DNA of 16,632 bases from Podochytrium sp. JEL0797 (GCA_027596195.1 JADGJG010000559.1:1-16632); one strand, 5' to 3'. Positions 1-11,211 are shown, counted from the first letter of the stretch. The notes: generated from the letters alone by a model not told the origin. Program-made: numbers and translations.

Positions 1-342
1 GCTCCAATTGGAGTGGCATCAGCTCCCCCGTCTGGTCCAAGTGCTGCCTCTGCCCGTGCACCAGTGTCTGGATCACCACTTGCCGTTAATCCTGCAGTTG
101 TTGCCGCATCAGTCCCTCCAGCTGGCCCAAGCTCTGCCGCTAATCGTCCACCTGCATCTGGTTCAGCTCCCCCAGCAGGACCAGCTTCTATTGCTCCAAT
201 TGGAGTGGCATCAGCTCCCCCGTCTGGTCCAAGTGCTGCCTCTGCCCGTGCACCAGTGTCTGGATCACCACTTGCCGTTAATCCTGCAGTTATTGCCGCA
301 TCGGCTCCTCCAGCTGGCCCAAGCTCTGCTGCTAATCGTCCA
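1..342 (+). repeat. 192-bp in-frame tandem duplication in the Pro/Ala/Ser protein
   Basis: Unit 1 spans 1-192 and unit 2 begins at 193 with the same GCTCCAATTGGAGTGGCATC start. The first ~109 bp are identical. A few substitutions follow (for example GTT to ATT, and GTC to GCT), then clear divergence after about 342. The period is a multiple of 3, so copy number can change without shifting frame. The array may continue to the left of the window. Confidence 0.9.
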
Positions 343-528
343 CTACTGTCTTCCTCACCTCCACCAACAGGTCCTACCATCACGAAATCTCCCGCTCTTG
401 CCATTGCTGTACAACCTGTGTTAGCAACTGGAGCGGTGGTTTCTGGATCTGCTCGTCCGATCGCTGGGACAGTTCCACCTCCAAGCAGCGGAGCGTCCAA
501 TCAACCAGTTGCTGCTGGGTCTCACTGA
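1..528 (+). CDS. Pro/Ala/Ser-rich tandem-repeat protein, C-terminal part (5' end outside window)
   Basis: I do not recognise the family. Frame 1 is open from the window edge to a TGA at 526-528 (175 residues). It is almost entirely Ala, Pro, Ser, Gly and Val, with recurring 'APPSGPS', 'APPAGPSSAANRP' and 'ARAPVSGSP' motifs. The block is a 64-residue (192-bp) repeat: unit 1 at 1-192 and a second copy from 193, identical for about 109 bp and decaying after about 342. Other frames stay open only because of the repeat, and their Leu/Gln/His-rich products look unnatural. Such sequence is typical of mucin-like wall or surface proteins, or of a disordered linker. There is no membrane segment or GPI-like tail at the visible C-terminus. 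It ends about 520 bp from the tail of CFAP54, in convergent orientation. Whether it is secreted cannot be judged without the N-terminus. Confidence 0.6.
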   Translation, partial: APIGVASAPPSGPSAASARAPVSGSPLAVNPAVVAASVPPAGPSSAANRPPASGSAPPAGPASIAPIGVASAPPSGPSAASARAPVSGSPLAVNPAVIAASAPPAGPSSAANRPLLSSSPPPTGPTITKSPALAIAVQPVLATGAVVSGSARPIAGTVPPPSSGASNQPVAAGSH

Positions 529-1046
529 TTGAAGGCTTGAGTTTCATGCCACCTTGTTTTAAGTTTTTGTTTAGTTGAATTTTTTTTTATTATAATTTTT
601 TTTTTAGAATTTTGAAAAAACCTTTTTTAATTATTTTTTTGTGGGGAGCTACTTAGAAGGTATGGGATCAAGGGGAAAATGTTGTTGATTCACGAGATTG
701 GTGAATGCGAATGTGTTTGGATTTCTTTTGCAAACCGCGTATCTTTTGGCCAAACAACCACCCCCATCCATGCGGTTCGACATGGCGGGGCTTAAGAAGG
801 AGCTTTCAGACATGCTGGACAACGAGTGGGCGCCGAGCTACCTTTCGCTACATGGTGTCCCGGAGCCGTCGTGCATGCATGGGAACGAGTGGTCATGTTT
901 GCGCATGCCGACAACAGGGCTGCACTGCAGGTTTCGAATTTTCCAAAAAAAACAGAATTGAGCCGTAAGGCAACCACGGATTAATGCACTTTTATAAAAA
1001 CTCTGATCGGTTTATTCTTTCTAGCTTGAGAGGAAAAATAAAAAGT
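529..1046. other. Intergenic stretch between two convergent genes, with a GC-rich island
   Basis: About 520 bp follow the repeat protein. From 560 to 640 it is AT-rich with T-runs, consistent with a 3' UTR. From about 690 to 980 it becomes GC-rich and coding-like: a plus frame is open from 689 to 961 and contains ATGs at 770 and 782. Its product begins MRFDMAGLKKELSDMLDNEW. A second plus frame ending at a TAA near 984 reads equally well after about 880. No splice model joins them and I do not recognise a family, so no gene is called. The right edge (1011-1046) is the CFAP54 3' UTR on the minus strand. Confidence 0.5.
1011..1016 (-). terminator. Poly(A) signal AATAAA for CFAP54
   Basis: Minus-strand AATAAA (TTTATT on plus) lies 31 nt downstream of the CFAP54 TAG stop at 1047-1049, a usual spacing for a compact genome. 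Confidence 0.6.
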
Positions 1047-4000
1047 CTAAAGCGACGAAACGACGCGTCGAATCCATTCAAAAATGGCCACATCTTCAAC
1101 CATTTGAGACGTGTATCCTTCTGTGACGGTGAACATGCGTTGAATGCATTCGAGAACAGGTTCCGACAAGGCAGGTTTGGCACCTATCGTCTATCAAGAG
1201 AGAGATGGTTTAGAAAACCGCCACATTTAAATATTGATTTGATCAAATTACCGATAAATCAAGGTGCATCTTCGAAATTGCAAACACTACTGACTGCAAT
1301 ACGATTTCAAAAATCTCCTGCGCTTGTTGCTTGTACTTTTCGTCACGCGTCACATTGAACTTTTTGAGCGCCATCACAGCCCTCTTTACTGCCCCAAGCA
1401 CCTCCGAAATCCTACTCTCTTGCACTTTCGTTGTAAAAATCGGACACAAATTCGCGCCAGCAAGTCCAGACGTGGACGATGCGGAAACAAGAATCATGGC
1501 CGAAGCGCGCCGCGAACTCGGCGGTCGCGGGGCTGCCAGCTGGACCGCCGATTCACGGCGACTTCCGGGCCCAATCGAAATTGAAGTGCGTCGGCGTCCG
1601 GCACTACCGAGCGCCGCTGCAGCTGCTCCACTGCTGCTACCGCCAGACCCAGGTTTCCCTGTGCCTTTTTTGGATCCACTGTCTGGACGAGCGTCGAGTG
1701 CGAAGCAGATGACAAGGTCCCAGAGGCGGTCGTTGATGGCTTCTCCTTCGCCGTCAATTATACGCACGGGGAGATTGAGCCATTGCATGCAGGCTTGGTT
1801 CACGAGCTCTTGGGCTTTGGGGTTGGCTTGGGTGAAGGGGAGCTGGGATTTTGCGGGGGCGGCGGAAGTGTCAATGCCGGAGCTTACAGCCAAAGTCCCG
1901 AACATGATGTTTGTCAAGCATAGCTTTTTGGAAAAGTCGGAAGAGAATGGGAGGTTGTTCAAATAGTGGTTGTAGCGACGCAATTTGAATTCGAGCGTTT
2001 GGTGAAACGGGTCGGTCGTGTAGATTTCGAGATGATTACGAGAATTGAGAATGTCCTGTCTTGCAGCCAAGACGGATTGCAGAGTGTATGCTTTTGAGCA
2101 TTGCTCAACGTCCGGAAGTTCGGCTGTTGAGCTGAAGGCGCTCAACATCAGAGAGCGCCCCTTCTCGCGCAAATACAACTCGCCCAACATGAACCCAGAC
2201 TTTTCATCGGCATACGACGCAATCTGCTTATCAATCCCACCAATATCGCCAAACTTTCTGCCGTTGCTCTTGGTCGCCAGCTGCGCGACATAACTCAAAC
2301 AATGACCAATCCTTCGGGAAGCAAATTCATCCCCTTCCTCAATCGCCACGGCGAGAAGGCCCTCATAAGCTGTTCGGAGGATGGTGGAGTCGGTCCCACC
2401 GGCGGCAATTTCGGCCACGAGTACGTCCGAAAATCCTCTTCGAATGTCTTCTCTGCGTTGGGCTTGCGACTTTCCGGGCTGCACGGATTGAAGCGTGCGG
2501 TACATGGTGTCCGAAAATGTGAGTGTGATTCGGAGACACAGGTGGGACGGAATCGCGTTTCGGATTTGTTGCGCCAACAGGACAACTTCTCGAATCAGTT
2601 TATGGGATTCAGAAAAATTGGAGACGGAGTGATAGTGGAGGGCGCGTTGGTACATGATGCTGGCCTTGGCAGCGTAGTATGGCGAGTGACTCGTCAATGG
2701 GATCCTATATCCGGATAGTGGAGCAGGTTCCAAGAACTTGGTAAAGAACTCCTCCGCTTGGTCGTAGGCCATTGCTATGACTTCTTTGCGGTCGGGCATG
2801 ATGAGATTTACAATATCACCCACGTAGCGCCAACATTCGGACAGCACAAAGTCACCCGCGAGAAGAGTGCGTTCTTGCACAATTCGTTTTTGGAATTCGA
2901 GCAACAGCGGATTCATGTGCTCTGAGTCGGATCCTACGGTTTGAGACATCAGCAACAGTCCACGCAACTTCAACTCGTAGCTTCGAGATTTGAATTCAAT
3001 GGCCTCTTCGAGCCCAATTTCAGCCAAGGTCTTTGCTTGAGCAAACAAACCAGAGGAGTGCAAAAGTTCAACGGTGGCGACGCGAATTTGGAGCCATTTT
3101 CTGGGGTGCGGCGAGATTCTGTTTTTGCTTGTGAAATCGATAACGAACGTTTGCATTCCCATAATTCTGAATAAAACACGGGTCAATACTTTCATGTGAG
3201 TGTTCAAAAAAGGACGTACCTCTGCACAGCTTGTCCCAACTTCAGCTGTAACGAGCAAGTTTCGGCATCAAGACGCCCTACCTTGAGAAGCATCATTGCG
3301 ACTTTGGATTTTTGAAAAACAGTAGTTTCTTCGGAGATGGCCGATTTGAGAAGTTCCGCCACTCCATTCATATTCTCTTCAAGCTTTTGAAGAACCCCGC
3401 CGAGCGATTTTCCCCAGTCTAACACATGTTTCACGGCATTCGATTTTCCCAGGGCGTCTGTTGACATCGTGCATACGCTTGAACTTCTCGATTTGTTGAT
3501 TTCGAGAGAGCTGTTTATTGCTGTCGGTACATTAATTGCAGGTGAATTTGAGGACAAAGTGTGCGGTAGCGCTTTTGTCAGGTTGGAGTGCTCGGTCGCG
3601 CGCACAGGGAAAATGGGAGCAAGGTCCACACTCTTGGGAAGCTTCTCAAAGAATGGATATAGCGTGTTTGGCGACAACAGGCACGAAAAAATGGGATTTG
3701 CCGAAACGGGATCGTTCGCATGAACGATTTGCAGAAGGCGAAGAATGATTTCAGATCGGAACAATTCCATCTCTTGAGTCGATCGAGCCCCATAAATCTT
3801 TTTTGACTTTGCAGGGAATTCTCTTTCAGCCAAAGATCTGACAAACGTCCAGTTGTTTTGTGAGAATACGGATTCAGAGCTGCAGAATAGAATTTCATCT
3901 GGGATCTGGAAGGTGCGGTTTTGGAGCAACGATTCCCCCGTCATAACTTGAGACAGTTTCTCCAAAGAATGCTTCGCAAATCCCATCTCCATCAATACTC

Positions 4001-7000
4001 GACTTTTCAACAGGAATGACATGCTCAAGATACGATCGTTATTCAGAATATCCGCTCCGATGTGGGAAATGAGCGACGATATAATCAATGCCTCATTGAG
4101 GCAGTGATAAGCCAACAACTCTACAGCCAAGGCATGGAGCAACTCTGCTGACATCATTGGGTCAATCATGAATTTATCGGAGAATGGGTCCATGGACGGG
4201 GCAATATGGAACGGGGTGTAGTTGGCATAAAACAAAGGATCCGTGGGGTGTGGGAGACTTTGACTCAATGGAGAAATAATCAAGCGCGTTGCAAGCAATA
4301 GAAGGCTCTTGTTTCTTTCAAGATCTTTGATTGAGCCAAGAATGCCAATTTTCAAGATGGCCATTCCTGCGAGAAAGACGTTCCGTATCCCGCCCAAACG
4401 CTCTTGAGCGTTGTCTTCATCACGCAGGTGGGATCTCCAAGAAGTTGTTGCCTTGTCCATACCGAATATCAGGTCGACACATTTGGACCTGGAAAAATCT
4501 GATCAATACGTAAATTCCATCAAAAAGTGTTTCTGCATACCAAAAGAAAGTCGCCTCTTTCATTTCTCCTTTGGCAAACCACAAGTCTCCATACTCGTTG
4601 CAAGCCACGGCAGACCACGAACTCTTGATCTTTCCTTCTGTGGCAAGTTTGAAAGCAACCTCGTACGCTTCAAATGCCTCGGTGAATTTCTCAAGATTCT
4701 GCAATGAAGATTCCAGTGATTCTGCTCCTTGTTTCTTTCCATCCATATATGAAGCAAACAACTTCCTGCCAAGGATCAAAGCACCGTAAACGTCTCCTTT
4801 CGGCGCAATTTGGCCACTTGGGGTGACCTGCTGGGCGCGGCTCATAAAATGTGCAGTCCAATCCGTAAAAGTCCCTCTGAAAATGGAATTGAACTTGTAT
4901 GCAACAGGCATAGATCGCTTTGCTTTTCCAGCAAGCAGCATGCAGTCCAACCCAAAAATCAAAAAGCTGGCACACCACGGCAAATTCATTTTGCACTTTT
5001 CCTTCTCTCCATACGCATTTGTCCATGATGCCACAAAGTCCCGCGACATGAGTTGCTCGTGGGTTGAAAAGGGCAGACGTCCCACTTTCCCAACTTCGTC
5101 TTCACTCGGAGTAGGTACCAAACATCTGCTCGAGAGAGGTTCTGCCATTTTCAATGTCTCGACAAGGACTTTTGCTGAATCCAGCATTTCCATGAGATGC
5201 TCGCCGGCGACGAAAAAGGCTTTCCAGATGTACGATTGTCTAAATTCCTGAGAAATATATCCCGCTTTGCCCAACGCATGTGTGACATTCCATAAAGCCT
5301 TGCATCCATCAATTACGCGGCTCCATGCTTTCACTCTAGATGCAAGAACAATGGATTGGACAAAACTTTGAAGAATTTCTGGAACAAGCTTGACAGCTGC
5401 TTCTGTTTCGGAAACTGCGGAGCCAATGCTCTGGCCACCATTGAACAGAAACTGTGCGACAGGATTTCCAGCGTACAAATAACTAAATTCTGATTTGATT
5501 CCGTCGAAATCGTATCTTTGTGAGTAGCAATGCAGCAGAGACGGCACGTCCCTTCCACCCAAATCGTTGTCCAGCTTCTTCAAGGTTGAGACTCCAAGAA
5601 TATATGCCAGTTCCGATTTCCAGCGGGATTCGGCTTTTATGATAGTCCTGAGTCGTTTCGAATATCTTTTCTGCTTCCATATGCGACCCAATGAGGAATC
5701 AAGGCATTTGACTGATTTTTCTACCTTCTCTTTTTCCGTTTGTGTGAATGCTGCCAATATTAAGTTCTTTTGAGCCATCTTCTTTCGCTTGCGGCCGATC
5801 CCTTTTAGTCCTGATGCTAATTCCTTCATGTTTTTGTCGGCACTTCGGCTCCGTTCTCGACTGCCTGGCCTACTCGAAGAACCATCTCGCGAAGCTGGTC
5901 CTGGTGAAACAACTTCCACTTCTTCATGATGGTCCCTCAGTTTATCACTCACTCCGCCATCAACCAGAGAATTGATGCGGTGTTTGGCCCTAATTGCAAA
6001 ATGAGATTCGCGACAAGGATTTGTTATGGATCACCTTGATTTTCTCTCGTGCTTGAGAACTACTTCCACGACTTTCTTTTCTTTTTCGATAAACAGAGGT
6101 CTCTTCTTCCGTTGGAATAAATCCTCTTTTTTGGTTGTGTCCAAGCCTTCTTCCAAGATTTGGAAGGCGTTTGAGAGAAATCGATTTCGCATTGAAACCC
6201 ACTCAATCACGTCCGAGATGATCTTTGCGGTGGACTCATAATTTTCTCTGCTGAAATTCCACCCCATGAACTTTGTCACGATTTCAAGGTAGCGCGGATT
6301 CTTTTTGAATTTCAAGAGCTCGGTAGCGAGAGCGTCCGAGCCGGACGATATGAACATGTAATAGATATCCTTGAGTGTGGTTGACGATTCCAAAAATCTC
6401 TTTTCGAATGTGATTGGCGGCTTGAGCATCATTGCGCAATGGGAGATAGTGAACTCCAAATGCTCTCGCAAGATGTCAATCTTCTTCCTGGAATGTCCAT
6501 ATCCAATATTCGGATTCGGAGAAACGGCTACAGTCACTTGATGAATATTGTCGGCTTGGATGCTGAGTAACAGGTTCTTCTTTTGGTTTATCGTGTACTG
6601 TTTTGTGCGAGGGACAACGCCAGTCCATTGCGATTCGATTCCAATAGAATTTGAAATTGTTGGGGAATCACAGTTTCCGCCTCGGAGATTCAAGTATTTG
6701 AGCGACTCTTCGGCTAATTTGGTGGTAAATGAAAACTCTCCCCATGAAACCAATCTGCTGACGAGTAGGGTCACCAGCGAGATGAACACTTCGAGAACCT
6801 CGCTATTATCCAGCGATGTTTTCGCGTTCTCGCATCTCAAAATGCTGTCGTGCGCCAAGAGCAAACTGTGAATGACAAAAGGTGTCTCCAACCCCATTTG
6901 AAAGAAAGGAAACAGGCAGTAGAGCGTTTTTGTGGCTGTTTGCAATAGCAATTCATGATTGTCAATGGACCTAGCAACTTCAGCCGCAACATGCAACATT

Positions 7001-10000
7001 CGAGACCCCCGAAGTCTGCCAAGTTGTGACGTGCTAGTGTCCCTTGTGCCATTCATATTTGAGTGAATGGCTGGGTCGATATGAGAAACTACGCGATCGA
7101 CTTTCTTGTGGATACATACGACAAACAGTCGCTTCAGCTCGGTCGCCGCCTCGTCAAGATTTCTCTTGTTCAATGAGAATGCTGGTTTGTGGAGCACACC
7201 CGTGTTTCCAGGACCTCCCATCGTCGTGAGTTCATTGTCGCTGCAAGTTGATGTGACAAAATGATTCCAAGCAGCATTGAACCCCACATCAGCGACATCA
7301 TCGCAACAAAGCTCATGACAAGCAAGGGATATTTTGCAAAAGCAGAGGATCAATGGCAGTGAATTCATTGTGATGGTTCCTCTGCTCGTGGCTCCGATTC
7401 CTCTTCCCAATATTTCACCAGAGTCATCGTATGCGGCGACGGCAAACATGTATTTTTTGTTGGGTTCAAGTCCAAAAATTGTAATCTCTGCATGCTCTGT
7501 GGCTTTGACAGGATCTCCAGTTCCCAAGAAGTCCGTGTCATTCAAGGCAACCTGGCCAACTCCATATTCCTTACAGAACCCTCTGTATGTCGCGGGAATG
7601 AGCGTATATCCGGAATCTGAAGTCATATGGTTGGGTTTAATCGTGACTGAAGTTGGCGTTCTTCGTAAAATAGTTGGCATTGGACACTTCATTGACAATT
7701 TCTGAGTCGCCTGTTTGGCCTGGTCGGCGACAAGCTGTTTTTCCACTCGCATTTCCTTATTTAGATGCGTTGCTGCAAGTACTAGAATCTTGTGCTTTTC
7801 CAAAATATTCAGATTTCTTCCGTGCGAGGCATATTCCGTCAGCATGATGGATTTCAGAACGGGGTTTTCTGGAATCCGATGCTTAGATTTTTAATAACTT
7901 GATAGTAATTACTCACCACCACACATGAAATGCAACAGAGAATCTGTAGGTCTGATGACAACAGGTTTTGTCTTCATCACTTTCTTGGTGAGACGCTCAT
8001 ATTCCTCTTTGTGTTTAGTCTGTGCCATCACTTCTGCCAAAAATCTCTGTTTCATGTCGCAGCGGAACAGAGACTGATACACCTCTATTTCTAGGCAAGA
8101 AATGTTGGTCTTGATCTGCTGGTTTGCGTGTCCGTCGCCGAGGTTTGCTCGTGCTTCAATGATTCTTGCCGAAGTTTGATCCAAAACCAAGGCGGCCTCT
8201 CGCAGTTCCTCAATCTTTTCAAGAAGAGAAGCCAACTGCAAGCTTGATTTAATCCCACGCTCGATTTCCTTATTTGGAAATTCTGCAACCACCAAATGAA
8301 TCGATCGCATGATTCGCAACAAGACGTCCTCGCGTTTGATTTCCTCAATCAACTCGGTTCTGTCCAATAACCCATATTCCTCCACAAAATGCTCCACAAA
8401 TGCCGAAAGGAGCTTGACACAATCCAAATACAATTTCGGAGATTGCTGCATGAGTGACTGGAATTCAAGGCACTCTGCCATGGCGAACAGCAAAGCCACC
8501 GATGCATCTCTCAAGGCCTCTGGAACTTCGAGTTTTTTCCATCTCAAGTCCTGCGCCGTTGCAGAAATATCGTTGCTGATTTCAAACAACACTTTGCGTT
8601 CCGAATGCCAAATGTTTTGAAAATTGATGATGGCAGCGAGGAGAGTCAATTCTGCATCTGATTTCGCCATTTCCTCTCTTTCTTGCTGATTCGCCAAAAT
8701 GGCATCACTCAGATGATGTTCGAGCACTTGTGCTGTGGCCACGAATCGCTCCAATTGGGCAGTTTGAAAGAGCTGCCTACAAAACTTCATCATATCTCTG
8801 TAGTGGAAACGGCTAAAGGACTGATCCTGAATCAAATGCGAAATCTCTCGCATGCTCGGAAGTCGTCCAATGTTGTACATGGAAGGGTTCGCGTGGGTGG
8901 AACCGTCCGGTTCACCAATCAGCGTTGATAAAAAGCCACCTTTTTGAACCAGCGTATCATTCGGCATGGTCACGATTTCAAACGTCAGGTCCAGCAACAT
9001 GTTGAATACAACTGATTTGAAGTCAATAGTGCTGATTATGGAATCCGACCCATCCGCGCGAATGTTCCACAGCACCTCGAGACCTGCTGCAAGGACACGC
9101 ACCTTTTCCTTGTCTCCCTCAAAACATCGCAAAACTGCTATCAGCTCTGTCAAAATGAGGCGCCTTGTCTTTTGTTCCTCCGTTTCAATCACCGCAGCCG
9201 CCACTTTGGTCAATTTTTTCGGTGCCTTTTTGGGTTTCAGAGTAGAATCGGCCACAGAAGCGGGGACAGCTACAGTGGAGGTCTCCACCAAAGATTCGAG
9301 GTCGATCCCAGGTTCAGGTGTAATATGGCTCTGCTTTGCCACGAAATCTTCTTCCACGGCTTGCTGCATCTTAAACTTTACTGCAGCAACAGAATTTCTC
9401 CCTGTAGTAGACAGCCGTCTGAGCTTCGAAGCCGTATCCACTGGTTTAAATGAAGATGCCGATTTGATAATGTTGGCTTCAATGTCGGCTTTCATTCGCG
9501 TTGTTTGCGTCGTGACGGAGGTCCTGCGAGCCGGAATAGCTAAAGAGGCGCGTTTTGGTTGAGAAATGGCTGGGAGAACCGATTCCAAAGAGGAATCGAG
9601 CGACTCATCGTGCTCGAATTTGATACTTTTCCGCGCTTTGGACACGCGAGAATAGACTGGAATAGGATCATTGGGTGAACTGACTTTGCGAAAATTGGCC
9701 GCAGCCCCCTTGTTTCCTTCCTCTGCGCTACCGCTGATGCTGCTGTTGGTGCTAATACTGGGTTTCAACTTTCCATTCGCCATATCAACAATCACAAGCA
9801 AAAAGGCCATGTCGTTCAGGGATTTGTATGCCGTGTTTCGGAGTCGGTCGCGTGCTGAATCCAGAGTCTCGGTTTGTTTTGAGAAAATAACGTCCACAAT
9901 TGACGAGCATTGCTGGAAAATGGTTTTGGCTTCGGCGACAGCGCCCATGTGAATAAACTTGCTGAATGCAAAGCCGAATAGGTCCATGAGCCAAGTAATA

Positions 10001-11118
10001 TTGTTCAAAACGAGGACAGTTTGGCACTTTTGAACGTGGGTGAGCACTTGGGAGAGAAACGGAAGTGTCTGCACGAATCAGGACCGAGAAAACGAGTCAA
10101 AAACCCAGAAATACGATGGAATAAAACAAGGCTTTACATCATTCCACGTAAACTCTGCATCCCACAACGCGTCCACAATCATCATCACATGCTTGGCTCC
10201 TTCCAGAGCCAGCCATTCTTGCGTTTTGAATGAAGCACATTCTCCAGCCAACGATGAGATACTTTTCAACACTTTGAATACCCGCGCACGTACAGGTTCG
10301 GATTCGAGGGTCAAATCAATAATGAACAGGCTCAAGAATTCGGAAATCAAGAGTCCGTATTGGCATCTCCGAACCAAACTGGCTTCAGCTTGACTCAAGG
10401 TCCTCTTCATGGGCTGCGGTTGAGTTCCTAGTAATTTTTATGAAAGGAATTAAAAAAAAAGTAAATTCTCCAAATGTATATGTACCTTGACTCTGCCCCT
10501 CCACACCCATCATCAACGCCACAACCTCCTCCAACGCTCTCGACCCCTGCCCCAACTGCGTGCGATCTTCCTGAAACCGCGCCTTCACTTCCTTCAAGTA
10601 CCGCGAAAAGCAAAACGAATCCGCCACGTCATGAAACCCTTGGATCCGCAACAAGGCCTCTCCAACCTCCACGAATCGCGTGTTGAGCACATCTTTGGGC
10701 AGGTGTGGGCCGTATTGGTCCCAGCATTTGGAAAACTGTTGTAGAAGGAGGCGGCGGCGCGAAGGGCACGAGGAGAGGGCGGGGTCGAGGGTGGAGTAGG
10801 ATTCCATGGCGCGGAGGCAGTGGGATATTTCGGTTTCGAAAATGGTTTGGAGCGTTGAAATGGTCATGCGTCCTTTGGGGTGTGGGTCGATATGAGAAAA
10901 CGCGTTTCTCTAGAGGCCCGGGTGAAAGAAATAATGGCCTCACCCAGCAATGGATCCAGTAAACTCGCCTTCGGTACTCTAAACTCCGAAAGAGGGATCG
11001 CAGCGATTTCCCTCGTCACGAGTTTCAATTTCGTTTTCACAGTCATTCCAACTTCTGCGGGAGCCACGGTCCCCCTTTGTGGCTTCATGGCCACAAGGGG
11101 TTGAGAGACTGAAGACAT
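1047..11118 (-). CDS. CFAP54: CFAP54-like cilia/flagella central-apparatus (C1d) protein, 9 exons, 3204 aa
   Basis: Exons on the minus strand, 5' to 3': 11118-10944, 10872-10486, 10427-10138, 10068-7917, 7868-6035, 5989-4541, 4488-3220, 3166-1252, 1190-1047. The eight introns are GT-AG, 45-71 bp, and every junction keeps phase, giving 9615 nt and 3204 aa (human CFAP54 is about 3100 aa). The start is the ATG at 11118. The family match rests on three things: the N-terminal pattern (WDQYGPHLPKDVLNTRFVEV, about residues 107-126), a fibronectin-III-like segment near 1064-1169 ending AAYDDSGEILGRGIGATS, and helical, TPR-like repeats elsewhere. In known cilia CFAP54/FAP54 is part of the C1d projection with FAP46, FAP74 and FAP221, and tunes beating. 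Disordered linkers with Arg-Arg-x-Ser motifs occur near 385-525 and 3014-3093. Function is inferred from the family. Confidence 0.92.
1444..1683 (-). other. Gly/Ala/Ser linker near the CFAP54 C-terminus with three RRxS/T motifs
   Basis: About residues 3014-3093 in exon 8. It reads as Gly-Ser-Ala-rich sequence with 'RRRTS', 'SRRES' and 'SRRAS' within about 32 residues. The DNA here is GC-rich, which is why long open frames appear on the opposite strand (for example 1331-1966 plus). Helical sequence returns at 'ESRISEVLGAVKRAVMALKK' and runs into the last exon. Confidence 0.7.
5776..6135 (-). other. Basic, RS-rich linker of CFAP54 across the exon 5/6 junction
   Basis: About residues 1580-1684. 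A Lys/Arg-rich stretch ('KKEDLFQRKKRPLFIEKEKK') is followed after the 45-bp intron by 'SRPGSRERSRSADKN' and 'GIGRKRKKMAQKN'. Strong positive charge suits microtubule or acidic-partner contact, but this is inference. The intron at 5990-6034 is the shortest in the gene. Confidence 0.55.
7366..7683 (-). other. Fibronectin-III-like domain of CFAP54
   Basis: Within exon 5, roughly residues 1064-1169. It opens with 'PTILRRTPTSVTIKP', contains the beta-sandwich pattern 'ITIFGLEPNKKYMFAVAAYD' and ends 'GEILGRGIGATSRG'. The 'L.P...Y.F.V.AYD' core is the usual FN3 F-strand signature and is a recognisable landmark of CFAP54 proteins. Confidence 0.75.
9340..9765 (-). other. Disordered Ser/Lys-rich linker of CFAP54 with basophilic kinase motifs
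   Basis: Within exon 4, about residues 386-527. It is rich in Ser, Thr, Lys and Ala and contains KRAS (456-459), ARRTS (464-468) and LRRLS (500-504), all R/K-R-x-S/T sites. Ordered helical sequence resumes at about 'EEQKTRRLILTELIAVLRCF'. Phosphorylation is inferred only. Confidence 0.65.
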
Positions 11119-11211
11119 TGGCTGTTTGATTTTTTATGCAGTGCTGGTTCCAAACCCGTACTGCTGCAACAATGCGTCTGAAAGGTGACAATTTTTTTTT
11201 GCAACTTGTGA
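11119..11211. promoter_or_regulatory. Short divergent promoter interval between CFAP54 and the CatSper4-like gene
   Basis: Only 93 bp separate the CFAP54 ATG (minus, 11118) from the first in-frame ATG of the channel gene (plus, 11212). Both 5' UTRs and the core promoter elements must lie here or overlap the coding starts. The interval has a T-run on each side and a symmetric element at 11138-11164. No TATA box in a convincing position was seen. Confidence 0.65.
11138..11164. promoter_or_regulatory. 27-bp near-palindrome in the divergent promoter
   Basis: The element has the form GCAGT-3-GGTT-3-AACC-3-ACTGC, centred on base 11151. Ten of the 13 opposed positions pair as perfect dyad symmetry, counting the extra match inside the 3-bp spacers. 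It lies near the middle of the 93-bp interval, so a dimeric factor bound there could serve both genes. The left half (GGTTCC) faintly resembles an RFX X-box half-site, but the right half does not fit the X-box consensus. Confidence 0.5.

Noticed and set aside
8..424. Leu/Gln/His-rich frame in the repeat region
   Set aside because: It is an alternate reading of the 192-bp repeat, whose period is a multiple of 3, so all frames stay open. The Pro/Ala/Ser frame ends later and looks like a real disordered protein.
1331..1966. 211-codon plus-strand open frame
   Set aside because: It is antisense to CFAP54 exon 8, in the GC-rich Gly/Ala/Ser linker. The minus frame has the family context and phase-consistent splice sites; the plus frame is a composition shadow.
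8966..9562. 198-codon plus-strand open frame
   Set aside because: It lies wholly opposite CFAP54 exon 4, over its Ser/Lys-rich linker, with no recognisable motif.
11138..11164. Canonical RFX X-box
   Set aside because: The left half resembles GTTnCC, but the right half does not match RGYAAC, so the dyad is reported without a named factor.
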